A stretch of 26,409 bases of DNA from Fen-549 sp964636655 (lineage in GTDB: Bacteria; Actinomycetota; Thermoleophilia; Gaiellales; Gaiellaceae), in assembly GCA_964636655.1 (NCBI GenBank), contig CAZWTK010000027.1:1-26409 (forward strand), given 5' to 3'. Shown here in pieces: positions 10,870 through 17,632 of this stretch. Both the position numbers and the translations under genes were made by a program. The notes beneath the pieces were generated by a model. It searched no databases, was not told the origin of the DNA, and was given only the letters and a program-made list of their open reading frames with translations. Within the stretch, counting starts at the first letter, position 1. Each line of letters begins with the position of its first letter.

Positions 10870-10898
10870 TTGCAGTGACAGCGGTAACTGACGACAAT
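10870..10898 (+). promoter_or_regulatory. Candidate promoter of the secreted protein / two-component operon
   Basis: TTGCAG (10870-10875), a 17-nt spacer and GACAAT (10893-10898) form a plausible promoter. GTG 10907 lies 8 nt after the -10 box, so a leaderless start there is possible; the alternative start is ATG 10916, with GGTGAG just upstream. Confidence 0.45.
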
Positions 10899-10915
10899 TC
10901 AACACGGTGAGAACC

Positions 10916-11665
10916 ATGAGGCGGAAGCAATCTGCACAACTACTGCTGCTGGCCGCGCTGGTCGTGACGATCGGCGGCGTAGCGCTCTCGTCGTCCGCTT
11001 CCGGCGCACGGACGGCGCCCGGTCAAAAAGCGAACAAGGCCGTGAAAGCCCTCGTCCGGCCCGCTCTCATCCGCGCCGAGATCGTGACCTTCAGAGGCGG
11101 GGAGGTCGGCGACTACAGGATCTATCGAGGCGTCATACGAAAGCTGCGTAAACGCCAACTGACGCTGATCGAACGCGACGGAGCTGTCGTTCGGGTCAGG
11201 CTCTCGGCGGCCACGCAGATCAGAATCGGCAGCCGGAAGCGCGCAGCGAAACGTATCCGGCGAGGCATGCATGCCACGTTGATGAGGAGGGGAAATGCCG
11301 CGGCGTCCTGGCTTTACGTGGCTAGAGGATTGATCGATAAATCCGGGCCCAGGATCAAATCGCTTCTTTCGGCCGGCTTCGTTCGAGCGGAGGTGGTCTC
11401 ATGGGCCGGCGGCACCGTGCTCGATAGCCGCGCTGACACCGGCGTCATTGAGAGCGCAGACGACGCCTCGCTGACGCTGCTAGAACGCGACGGTACGACG
11501 GTGCAGATGCAAGTCGACAGCTCTACGCAGGTGCGGATCAACAACAAGACGTCCATCACGACAGACCTCAGATCGGGTATGAAGACGACAACGATCGGTG
11601 ACGGCGAAGGAACGGCTAGTCAGATCTGGGCCTACGGCAAGAAATCGGGCGTCGGAAGGAGGTAG
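10916..11665 (+). CDS. Secreted protein with two internal beta-type repeats (DUF5666-like)
   Basis: The 249-residue product has an N-terminal signal peptide (MRRKQ, hydrophobic stretch 8-24, then SSSASGA) and two homologous halves (about 50-138 and 153-242). Each half reads RAE-[IV]-V-x-[FW]-x-GG, a G-V-I-x6-L-T-L-x-ERDG strand pair, a V-x-V-x6-T-Q-[VI]-R-I segment, an [RL]-R-x-GM turn and a closing W-x-[YA]. The pattern resembles DUF5666-like extracytoplasmic beta domains; I am moderately sure of that and know no biochemical role. The gene sits 3 nt before the response regulator, whose ribosome-binding site GGAGG lies in this gene's end, so the three genes are probably one operon. It may be the sensed, sensory or target component of the two-component system. 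Confidence 0.78.
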   Translation: MRRKQSAQLLLLAALVVTIGGVALSSSASGARTAPGQKANKAVKALVRPALIRAEIVTFRGGEVGDYRIYRGVIRKLRKRQLTLIERDGAVVRVRLSAATQIRIGSRKRAAKRIRRGMHATLMRRGNAAASWLYVARGLIDKSGPRIKSLLSAGFVRAEVVSWAGGTVLDSRADTGVIESADDASLTLLERDGTTVQMQVDSSTQVRINNKTSITTDLRSGMKTTTIGDGEGTASQIWAYGKKSGVGRR

Positions 11666-11668
11666 AGC

Positions 11669-12385
11669 GTGTCGGCAGCTGCCCCGCTCTCTGAATCCGG
11701 CGCGCTTACCCACCGAGCTCCGCGCACGGTTCTTCTCATCGAGGACGAGGAGAGCATCGGGAACCTTGTCCGAACCTACTTCGAACGCGACGAGTTCGCC
11801 GTCGTCTGGCTGCGATCCGGCGAGGAAGCCCTGCTCGAGCTGGCGGGCCGGAAGATCGACCTCGTGGTGCTCGACATAGGCCTACCGGGAATCGACGGCT
11901 TCGAGGTCTGCCGCCGCGTCCGGTCTCGCTCGCAGGTACCCATCCTGATGCTGACCGCGCGAGACGAAGAGCCCGATCGAATCGCCGGGTTCGAGCTCGG
12001 AGCGGACGATTACGTGTTAAAGCCGTTCTCTCCCCGCGAGCTGGTCGCCCGTGCGAACGCGATACTGCGCCGAGGTAGACAGGCCGCCTACCAGGACGTG
12101 CTCCATCTCGGCAATGTCGAGCTCCGCCGCAGTGAGCGAGTCGCGCTCGCGGACGAGCAGGAGGTCAAGCTCACGAACAAGGAGTTCGACCTCTTGGCGG
12201 TGATGATCGAAAACGCCGGCCTCGTGCTCTCGCGCGAGAAGCTCCTGGATGAGGTCTGGGGCATGACCTATCCCGGCGACACGCGAACCGTCGACGTGCA
12301 CATTGCCCAGTTGAGGCGCAAGCTCAGCCTGCAGGATCTCATTCTCACCGTACGGGGTGCCGGATACAAAGCCGTCCGCGAATGA
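11669..12385 (+). CDS. OmpR/PhoB-family response regulator
   Basis: A 238-residue transcription factor with a complete receiver domain (acidic pair E25-D26, phosphoacceptor D69, T96, K118 in LKPF) and a C-terminal winged helix (about 145-236, with LTNKEFDLLAVMIENAG, SREKLLDEVWG and TRTVDVHIAQLRRKL). GTG 11669 is preceded by GGAGG. The stop overlaps the kinase start as ATGA, the classic coupled arrangement. The 11-bp-spaced TTTACGT repeats upstream of the two flanking secreted-protein genes are the obvious candidate binding sites. Confidence 0.95.
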   Translation: MSAAAPLSESGALTHRAPRTVLLIEDEESIGNLVRTYFERDEFAVVWLRSGEEALLELAGRKIDLVVLDIGLPGIDGFEVCRRVRSRSQVPILMLTARDEEPDRIAGFELGADDYVLKPFSPRELVARANAILRRGRQAAYQDVLHLGNVELRRSERVALADEQEVKLTNKEFDLLAVMIENAGLVLSREKLLDEVWGMTYPGDTRTVDVHIAQLRRKLSLQDLILTVRGAGYKAVRE

Positions 12386-13767
12386 GACCGCGACTCAACT
12401 CGCTTCGAACCCAACTCTTCGCCGCGATAGGCGTGATTCTGTTGCTCTCGGCCGCTCTCACACTTGGCGTCGGAGGGTTGCTCACCCGCCAGGCCGTCGA
12501 CCGGGCGACGTTGCGCGATCTCTCCCACCAGGCCGATCTGCTTGCGCGCCGCGAGCAGACAGACATCTTGCCGCTCGCGCGTCTGCCCAAGCTCGAACCG
12601 TACCTCGCCCGTCAGAACGAGCAAGTCGTCGTGCTGTCTTCGCTCCCGCCAGAGTCGCCGTTCGCCTCGGAAGAGACACTGCGCGAGTTGCGTGCCGGCA
12701 ACGCCGTTGACGGCTCGATAACGATCGATGGAACGAGTAACTACTTCGCCGCCCGCCCGCTCGGTAGTAAGGACTTCCGCAAGGCGTTCGTGCTTCTACG
12801 CCCGCATCGCAGCGCTTCTTCCGATTGGCTCCCGTTCCTCAACGCGCTCGCGATTGCCGCAGCCGCAGGCATGCTGCTGGCCGCGCTGATCTCGCTCCTA
12901 CTTGGTCGCCTGATCACGCGCCCGCTCGACCGTGTGGCGCTTGCCAGCCGGGCGCTTGCCGAGCGGGGCGCCTCGGAACCGGTTCCGCTGGAAGGCGCGA
13001 GAGAGCTGCGCTCGCTCGCTACCTCGTTCAACGAGATGGCGACGCAGCTCGTCGCCGCGAGAGAGGCCGAAAAGGCATTCCTACTCTCGGTGAGTCACGA
13101 GCTGAGAACCCCCCTCGCCGCTGTGCGCGGCTATTCGGAAGCGCTGGCCGATGACGCGATCGCGCCCCGAGAAGCGGCCGGCACGATTGGTCGCGAGGCG
13201 CTTCGGCTGGAGCGATTGGTCGGCGACCTACTCGACCTTGCTCGCATGAGCCGGAGCGAGTTCAGCATCCGTAGCGCGCCACTCGATCTCGACGAGGTCG
13301 CGCGCGAGGCGCTTCGGCGCTTCCAGTCACAGGCGAAGTCGTTTGGCATACGGCTGGAGATCGACTCGGATGGAGCGTCGCCGGCTCTCGGCGACCACGA
13401 TCGAACGCTACAGGTTGCGTCGAACCTGATCGAGAACGCCCTCCGGGTCACGCCGGTGGGAGGATCGGTTCGCGTCGCCGTCGCGAAGGGAATGCTCGCA
13501 GTCGAAGACACCGGTCCCGGCCTGGCGTCCGACGAGCTTCCACGCGCCTTCGAGCGCTTCTTCCTCTATTCACGCTACAGAAGCGAACGCTCGGTCGGCA
13601 CCGGGCTCGGTCTTGCCATCGTCAAGGAGCTTGTCGACGGCATGAAAGGGACGGTCACGGTGAAGAGCGAGCTCGGAAGCGGCACTAGGTTCACCGTCCG
13701 GCTTCCGCTCGACGAACAGGCCACTGCACCTCGAGCGATTCCCGACGCGGCCGAGACCGCTCAGTAG
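12382..13767 (+). CDS. Membrane sensor histidine kinase
   Basis: The 461-residue product has a first membrane helix (about 12-34), an extracytoplasmic sensor region of about 115 residues (36-150) with no family I recognise, a second helix (151-176), HAMP (177-229), a HisKA domain with phosphorylated H239 in SVSHELRTPLAAVRGYSEAL, and a HATPase domain with N-box NLIENAL (348-354), G1 DTGPG (376-380) and G2 GTGLGLA (406-412). It is the cognate partner of the preceding response regulator (4-bp overlap). The sensor region lies outside the membrane, as do the two secreted repeat proteins, so direct sensing of them or of the surface state is plausible but not shown. Confidence 0.95.
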   Translation: MRPRLNSLRTQLFAAIGVILLLSAALTLGVGGLLTRQAVDRATLRDLSHQADLLARREQTDILPLARLPKLEPYLARQNEQVVVLSSLPPESPFASEETLRELRAGNAVDGSITIDGTSNYFAARPLGSKDFRKAFVLLRPHRSASSDWLPFLNALAIAAAAGMLLAALISLLLGRLITRPLDRVALASRALAERGASEPVPLEGARELRSLATSFNEMATQLVAAREAEKAFLLSVSHELRTPLAAVRGYSEALADDAIAPREAAGTIGREALRLERLVGDLLDLARMSRSEFSIRSAPLDLDEVAREALRRFQSQAKSFGIRLEIDSDGASPALGDHDRTLQVASNLIENALRVTPVGGSVRVAVAKGMLAVEDTGPGLASDELPRAFERFFLYSRYRSERSVGTGLGLAIVKELVDGMKGTVTVKSELGSGTRFTVRLPLDEQATAPRAIPDAAETAQ

Positions 13768-13825
13768 CTCTTCGCGCCTCGTCGGCGAGTCGTTGAGTCA
13801 ATTCGCATACCGGGATAGACGGCTG

Positions 13826-13851
13826 AAAGTGGCCTCGAACTAATCCACTTT
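13826..13851. terminator. Inverted repeat after the kinase operon
   Basis: AAAGTGG (13826-13832) and CCACTTT (13845-13851) are perfect 7-bp arms with a 12-nt loop, 59 nt after the kinase stop. It could end the kinase operon transcript, though there is no clean T-run after it; it also overlaps the first TTTAC repeat, so an operator role is possible. Confidence 0.35.
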
Positions 13852-13905
13852 ACATAGATTTTACGTTACGAAAAGAATACGGTGCGATTTACGCGCATTT
13901 TACGT
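13849..13905 (+). promoter_or_regulatory. Two pairs of TTTACGT-type direct repeats with 11-bp spacing
   Basis: TTTACAT (13849), TTTACGT (13860), TTTACGC (13888) and TTTACGT (13899) are spaced 11, 28 and 11 bp. This gives two tandem dimer sites of the OmpR/PhoB type. The last repeat ends 8 nt before a consensus -35 box, the position of an activator contacting RNA polymerase. The adjacent response-regulator gene is the natural candidate to encode the binder; this is inference. Confidence 0.6.
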
Positions 13906-13918
13906 CAATTCAATTGAC
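13904..13918. promoter_or_regulatory. Perfect 15-bp palindrome over the -35 box
   Basis: GTCAATT-C-AATTGAC is a perfect palindrome that overlaps both the last TTTACGT repeat and the TTGACA -35 box. A repressor dimer bound here would block the promoter, or it may simply be part of the activator site. Confidence 0.45.
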
Positions 13919-13942
13919 ACGTGAGTTCATAAAGCCTAAATA
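13914..13942 (+). promoter_or_regulatory. Strong promoter of the tandem-repeat secreted protein
   Basis: TTGACA (13914-13919), exactly 17 nt, then TAAATA (13937-13942): the best promoter match in the window. The predicted leader is about 68 nt and ends with GAGGAG (14005-14010) before ATG 14017. The surrounding 13840-13980 segment is markedly AT-richer than the rest of the window. Confidence 0.65.
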
Positions 13943-14016
13943 CTTATCGCAAGCTTCATTCGGTTCAATGTGGACTCCTTTGAACGGCGGGGTCCCGAGC
14001 TATAGAGGAGACAGAG

Positions 14017-14772
14017 ATGAAGTTCAGGATCGCGTTAGTCGTCGCGCTTGCCGTTGGTTTGACGGCCTCGCTCGCTGTCGCGGCACAAACTCAGGGCCCG
14101 AAGGGAAAAACGGGAACTACTGCCACAACGACGCACAAGACCAAGAGAGTCTGCCGCGTCAGAGCCGCTCTTATTCTCAGGGGCACGCTCGTCTCAGTTG
14201 CCGACGATCAGCTCTCGTTCACGATGAACGTTACGCAGACCAACAGGCGTGCCAAGCTGTACAAGGGCCAGACAGTCACCGTCCAGGTCAACGCGAAGAC
14301 GAGGATCTGGCGCCTCGGTCACAAGGTGGCGCTCAACGAGCTCACCATTGGCGACCGCCTCAACGTGCAGTCACGCGCCTGCAAGACGAGCGCCGATGCC
14401 GTTGCACTACTTGCAGCTCGCGTGGTCGCGAGGCCCGCGGCTGCGATGACCTGCCGCGTCAGAGCCGCTCTTATTCTCAGGGGCACGCTCGTCTCAGTTG
14501 CCGACGATCAGCTCTCGTTCACGATGAACGTTACGCAGACCAACAGGCGTGCCAAGCTGTACAAGGGCCAGACAGTCACCGTCCAGGTCAACGCGAAGAC
14601 GAGGATCTGGCGCCTCGGTCACAAGGTGGCGCTCAACGAGCTCACCATTGGCGACCGCCTCAACGTGCAGTCACGCGCCTGCAAGACGAGCGCCGATGCC
14701 GTTGCACTACTTGCAGCTCGCGTGGTCGCGAGGCCCGCCAAGCCCGCTCCGACGACCACAACTGCCACCTAG
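14017..14772 (+). CDS. Secreted protein made of two identical 96-residue repeats
   Basis: The 251-residue product has a signal peptide (residues 1-23, ending AVA-A), a short Gly/Thr/Lys linker, then two identical 96-residue units with a 100-residue period (starting at C46 and C146), and a short Lys/Thr tail. Each unit begins CRVRAALILRGTLVS, continues through alternating beta-type segments (SFTMNVT, VTVQVNAKTRIWRLG, ELTIGDRLNVQ) and ends near SRACKTSADAVALLAARV. The two Cys per unit could form a disulfide. The layout G-T-L-V-S..L-S-F-T...V-T-V-Q-V....I-G-D-R resembles the repeat of the secreted protein at 10916-11665, so both probably share a DUF5666-like fold. RBS GAGGAG and a strong promoter precede it. 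It is followed by a 12-bp terminator-like hairpin. Confidence 0.8.
   Translation: MKFRIALVVALAVGLTASLAVAAQTQGPKGKTGTTATTTHKTKRVCRVRAALILRGTLVSVADDQLSFTMNVTQTNRRAKLYKGQTVTVQVNAKTRIWRLGHKVALNELTIGDRLNVQSRACKTSADAVALLAARVVARPAAAMTCRVRAALILRGTLVSVADDQLSFTMNVTQTNRRAKLYKGQTVTVQVNAKTRIWRLGHKVALNELTIGDRLNVQSRACKTSADAVALLAARVVARPAKPAPTTTTAT
14151..14738 (+). repeat. Perfect 288-bp tandem duplication, 300-bp period
   Basis: Bases 14151-14438 and 14451-14738 are identical by eye at every position, with 12 unique bases between them; both copies stay in frame. Absence of even silent differences means a very recent duplication, ongoing gene conversion, or an assembly artefact. Confidence 0.9.
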
Positions 14773-14832
14773 GTACGCACGACTCGGCGCAGTGTCAGCG
14801 TCGAAGCCGGCAACAGCCCGCCACTTGAGCAA

Positions 14833-14867
14833 GTGGGGAAGGATCGCCAAGCGTCATCCTTCCCCAC
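14833..14867. terminator. Hairpin between two convergent genes
   Basis: GTGGGGAAGGAT (14833-14844) and ATCCTTCCCCAC (14856-14867) form a perfect 12-bp stem with an 11-nt loop. It lies between the stops of the secreted repeat protein and the EamA gene, so it can serve both strands. There is no T-run. A second inverted repeat CCACTT-GAGC-AAGTGG (14821-14836) overlaps its left arm, so the two hairpins exclude each other. Confidence 0.65.
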
Positions 14868-14896
14868 GTTGCCGCGCTCGCAGGCTTCCGGCTCGA

Positions 14897-15787
14897 CTAG
14901 CTGCTGCGTTCTTCTGCGGTCGCGACGCGCGGAAGAAGTCCACGCAAGGCCCGAGCAGCCGCCGGCTCGGCAAGTAGGATCCCGGCCATGATCACGGCGC
15001 AACCGCCCCAACCGAACCATCCCAGCCGATCACCGGCGAGCAGCAGCCCGAAAACGGCGGCGAAAACGGGTTCGAGCGCGAATACGACGGCGGTGCGAAC
15101 GGCGCTCATCTGCTGCTGGGCCCAGCTCTGAACGAGGAACGCGAACGCGCTCGCGAGCAGGCCCGTCACGAGCAGCGCGCCCCAGACGACCCAGCCGTGT
15201 GGAACGCTCAGCTCTCCCTTGAGCAGCGCGATCGCCGAGAAGCAGACGAGACAGGTGACCATCTCGCCGAGAGCGAGAATCAGTGGATCGAACCGCGGCG
15301 CATAGCGCTCCATCAGTACGATCTGTACCGCCCAGAGCAGCGCCGACACGAGCACCAGCGCATTGCCCGTGCGCGATCCCTGCGGAATGCCCGAGAGCAT
15401 GGCGAAACCGAGCCCCGCGAGCGCGACCGCGAGCCAGGTCGCTGGCTCGATCCGCCGGCGCAGGAGAACCAAAGCGAGTAGCGGGGTCATTACAACGTAG
15501 AGGCCGGTGAGGACGCCGCTACCCGAGACGGTCGTGTGGACGAGACCCACGGTCTGAAACGCGTAGGCCCCGGCGACCGGAATGCCGAGTATGACCCCGA
15601 CCAAGGCGCCCTTCCTCCAAGAACCTCGCCGCGCGCGCGCGACAGCGAACGGAAACAAGGCCAGACTGCCGATGGCGAAACGAAGCGCGAGGAAGGCGAA
15701 GAGCGGATAGATAGCCACCGCGTCTTTGACCTGAACGAAGGTGATGCCCCAGACAACGGTGACGAGAACGAGCGCGACCAGCGGCAC
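14897..15787 (-). CDS. EamA/DMT-superfamily membrane transporter
   Basis: The 296-residue product consists of two EamA domains with about ten hydrophobic helices in total, the standard size for drug/metabolite transporters. The first helix has VVWGITFVQVKDA and the first half ends around PLLALVLLRRRIEPATWLAVALAGLG; the second half has SALLWAVQIVLMERYAPRFDP and ALEPVFAAVFGLLLAGDRLGWFGWGGCAVIMAGILL. The substrate is unknown; relatives move amino acids, nucleotide-type metabolites or drugs. GTG 15787 is chosen because TATGCT lies 6 nt before it. It is monocistronic and converges on the secreted repeat gene. Confidence 0.9.
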   Translation of the reverse strand: MPLVALVLVTVVWGITFVQVKDAVAIYPLFAFLALRFAIGSLALFPFAVARARRGSWRKGALVGVILGIPVAGAYAFQTVGLVHTTVSGSGVLTGLYVVMTPLLALVLLRRRIEPATWLAVALAGLGFAMLSGIPQGSRTGNALVLVSALLWAVQIVLMERYAPRFDPLILALGEMVTCLVCFSAIALLKGELSVPHGWVVWGALLVTGLLASAFAFLVQSWAQQQMSAVRTAVVFALEPVFAAVFGLLLAGDRLGWFGWGGCAVIMAGILLAEPAAARALRGLLPRVATAEERSS

Positions 15788-15793
15788 CGCTCG

Positions 15794-15799
15794 AGCATA
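15794..15799 (-). promoter_or_regulatory. Candidate -10 box of a leaderless promoter (EamA gene)
   Basis: On the minus strand TATGCT ends 6 nt before GTG 15787 with no ribosome-binding site between. Confidence 0.35.
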
Positions 15800-16067
15800 G
15801 TCACTGCCCGATCACAGCCGGGGCGCCGGTGAGGGCGCCCCGCTCGATCCGCTGTTCCTTCTCGAAAGAAGGTGACACACGAGACTTTTCGTGCGCAAAC
15901 CTCTATCTTTCAAGTAGGTTTCTCATACTTGGGATCGGTTTAAACCAGCGAACCTTGAGAGTGAATCGAAAAAGGTTTTCAACGCTGCGTAACGGCTATC
16001 AAGCGAGGGCATACTGACTTGCCGCGACGATAACCAAGCCACCGGTTCAAACACCCGCGCCCGCGTC

Positions 16068-16073
16068 TACAAT
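16068..16073 (+). promoter_or_regulatory. Candidate -10 box of a leaderless promoter (PAP2 gene)
   Basis: TACAAT ends 8 nt before ATG 16082, with GTTCAA (16045-16050) at 17-nt spacing as a possible -35 box. No ribosome-binding site precedes the ATG. Confidence 0.5.
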
Positions 16074-16081
16074 CCTGACCC

Positions 16082-16879
16082 ATGACTGATAGCACTACAT
16101 CTGCTGATACCCGGCGGTCGACACGCCTGTTGCCGCGCGGTCTCGGCGATCTGATCCTCCAGATCTCGCTCTGGCTGGGTTTCGTCCTCGTGTACCGGCT
16201 GGCCTGGGGCATCGCCGATCATGGTGGATCCGTCACTCCGGTGGCGAAGGAAAACGCGCGTCGTGTCATCGCCTTTGAGAGCCACGTGAACGCGCTCTTC
16301 GAGCAGAGCCTGCAGAAAGTCCTCCTCTCCTCGCGCCTGCTCGTCGACCTTGCGGCCGCGACCTACTGGCTGTCGCAGTTCGTCGTGCTCGGATTCGCGC
16401 TGCTCTGGGTCTACTTCCGGCAAACGGAGTCGTTCACGCGATTCCGCAACTGGCTGATGCTCGCCAACGTCATCGGCCTGGTCGGTTACGTGCTCATCCC
16501 GACCGCTCCTCCGCGGATGTTCCCGAACCTCGGTTTCCTCGATATCGAGGCTCTCTTTTCTGGGCTCACCACCTCGAGCAAGGGTGTCGGCGCCTTCGCC
16601 AATCCCTACGCGGCGATGCCCAGCCTCCACGCTGCGGACGCGCTAATCGTTGGAGTCTCGATGGCCTTTGTCTGCCGGCGGCTGTGGGCCAAAGTGCTCT
16701 GGCTCCTCTGGCCGCCGTGGGTCTGGTTCACGGTCATGGCCACCGGCAACCACTTCTGGCTCGATTGCCTGGCCGGCGTGCTGGTGACGCTCGCCGCGGC
16801 GCCGATCGTAGATGCACGCTTCCGCTTCTGGCGGCGCAACAAATCGGCACGACCAGAGGCAGTCGCTACTCGCGATTGA
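16082..16879 (+). CDS. PAP2-superfamily membrane phosphatase / inositolphosphotransferase-like
   Basis: The 265-residue product has about six membrane helices and the PAP2 acid-phosphatase signature: P-T-A-P-P-R-M-F, then NPYAAMPSLHAADAL with the catalytic-region S-L-H, then ATGNHFWLDCLAG with the second His and Asp. This layout is that of the PAP2_3 (Aur1/Ipt1-like) group, which acts on lipid phosphates or transfers inositol phosphate. It stands directly before a CDP-alcohol phosphatidyltransferase and an inositol-phosphate synthase. An attractive inference is that it handles the phosphoinositol head group or lipid phosphate in the same pathway. The ATG lies 8 nt after TACAAT, so the transcript is probably leaderless. 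Confidence 0.85.
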   Translation: MTDSTTSADTRRSTRLLPRGLGDLILQISLWLGFVLVYRLAWGIADHGGSVTPVAKENARRVIAFESHVNALFEQSLQKVLLSSRLLVDLAAATYWLSQFVVLGFALLWVYFRQTESFTRFRNWLMLANVIGLVGYVLIPTAPPRMFPNLGFLDIEALFSGLTTSSKGVGAFANPYAAMPSLHAADALIVGVSMAFVCRRLWAKVLWLLWPPWVWFTVMATGNHFWLDCLAGVLVTLAAAPIVDARFRFWRRNKSARPEAVATRD

Positions 16880-16974
16880 GCGGCCGTGCGCCTTCATCCG
16901 ACTCGGCCCGGCGCGCCCGCTTTCGGCCCGGGCGGAACCCGAGAGTAAGACCGGCACACTGATCGCAAATCCGC

Positions 16975-16980
16975 TATCCT
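16975..16980 (+). promoter_or_regulatory. Candidate -10 box before the CDP-alcohol phosphatidyltransferase gene
   Basis: TATCCT ends 10 nt before ATG 16991; no ribosome-binding site is seen, and the -35 region is poor. Confidence 0.3.
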
Positions 16981-16990
16981 CATAGCAGCT

Positions 16991-17632
16991 ATGCGATTGG
17001 CAAGCTCGAAGACAGAGACGGTCAGACAGGGCTTCTTGAACGACGTTCGCCGGCTCGCCACCAGGGCGATGGGTGGGCTGGTGCGCACCCCTATCACCCC
17101 AAATGCCCTTACCGCCACAGGGGTTTCGCTCTCTATCGCGGGCTCCGTCTTCGTCTACTTCAGCTACCGCCACGAGCTTGCGTTCTTCTGGGTCGCCGCG
17201 GCTCTCTTCGTGGCCGGCTCGCTACTCGACATCCTGGACGGCGCGCTCGCCCGGGCAAGCGGAAACGTAACGCCGTTCGGCGCCTTCATCGACTCGACGA
17301 CCGATCGCGTCAGTGAGGTGTTCATGCTCGGTGCGATCGTGCTCGTCTTCGCGCGCGGTAATGCGCTCTTCTCGGTGGGGCTGGCGATCGCGGCGATCCT
17401 CGGCTCGTTCCTCGTCAGCTACACGCGTGCACGCGCCGAGATGCTCGGGTTGCGCGGCGATGTTGGCCTGGGCGACCGCGCCACACGCGTAGTAGTGATT
17501 ACGGCCGGCCTCGTGCTCGCGCCCTGGGGTGTACTCCCCTGGGCGATCGGAGTGCTGACGGCACTGGCCTGGTACACAGTCATCTTGCGGGCGCTTTTCA
17601 TCCGCTCGCAACTGCTCCAGGGAGGAAAGTAA
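16991..17632 (+). CDS. CDP-alcohol phosphatidyltransferase, probable phosphatidylinositol-phosphate synthase
   Basis: The 213-residue product has the CDP-alcohol transferase motif D-G-x2-A-R-x8-G-x3-D-x3-D complete (DGALAR, then FGAFIDSTTD), embedded in about six membrane helices. The enzyme moves a CDP-activated diacylglycerol onto an alcohol at the membrane. Its stop overlaps the inositol-3-phosphate synthase start by one base (TAATG), with the partner's GGAGGAAA ribosome-binding site inside its end. That tight coupling makes inositol phosphate the likely acceptor, giving phosphatidylinositol phosphate as in mycobacteria. PgsA-type phosphatidylglycerophosphate synthase is the alternative. 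Confidence 0.88.
   Translation: MRLASSKTETVRQGFLNDVRRLATRAMGGLVRTPITPNALTATGVSLSIAGSVFVYFSYRHELAFFWVAAALFVAGSLLDILDGALARASGNVTPFGAFIDSTTDRVSEVFMLGAIVLVFARGNALFSVGLAIAAILGSFLVSYTRARAEMLGLRGDVGLGDRATRVVVITAGLVLAPWGVLPWAIGVLTALAWYTVILRALFIRSQLLQGGK

Larger units (their letters stand above)
15788..16081. other. Divergent intergenic region between EamA and PAP2 genes
   Basis: About 294 bp without a credible gene. It holds the two promoters, a hairpin GGGCGCC-N6-GGCGCCC (15821-15840), a second inverted repeat CCTTCT-CGAA-AGAAGG (15857-15872), and an AT-richer tract (15880-16020) in which I see no conserved RNA or repeat. Confidence 0.5.

Noticed and set aside
15829..16017. Short 62-codon frame in the EamA/PAP2 intergenic region
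   Set aside because: No ribosome-binding site, no recognisable domain, atypical composition, and it starts within a hairpin region.
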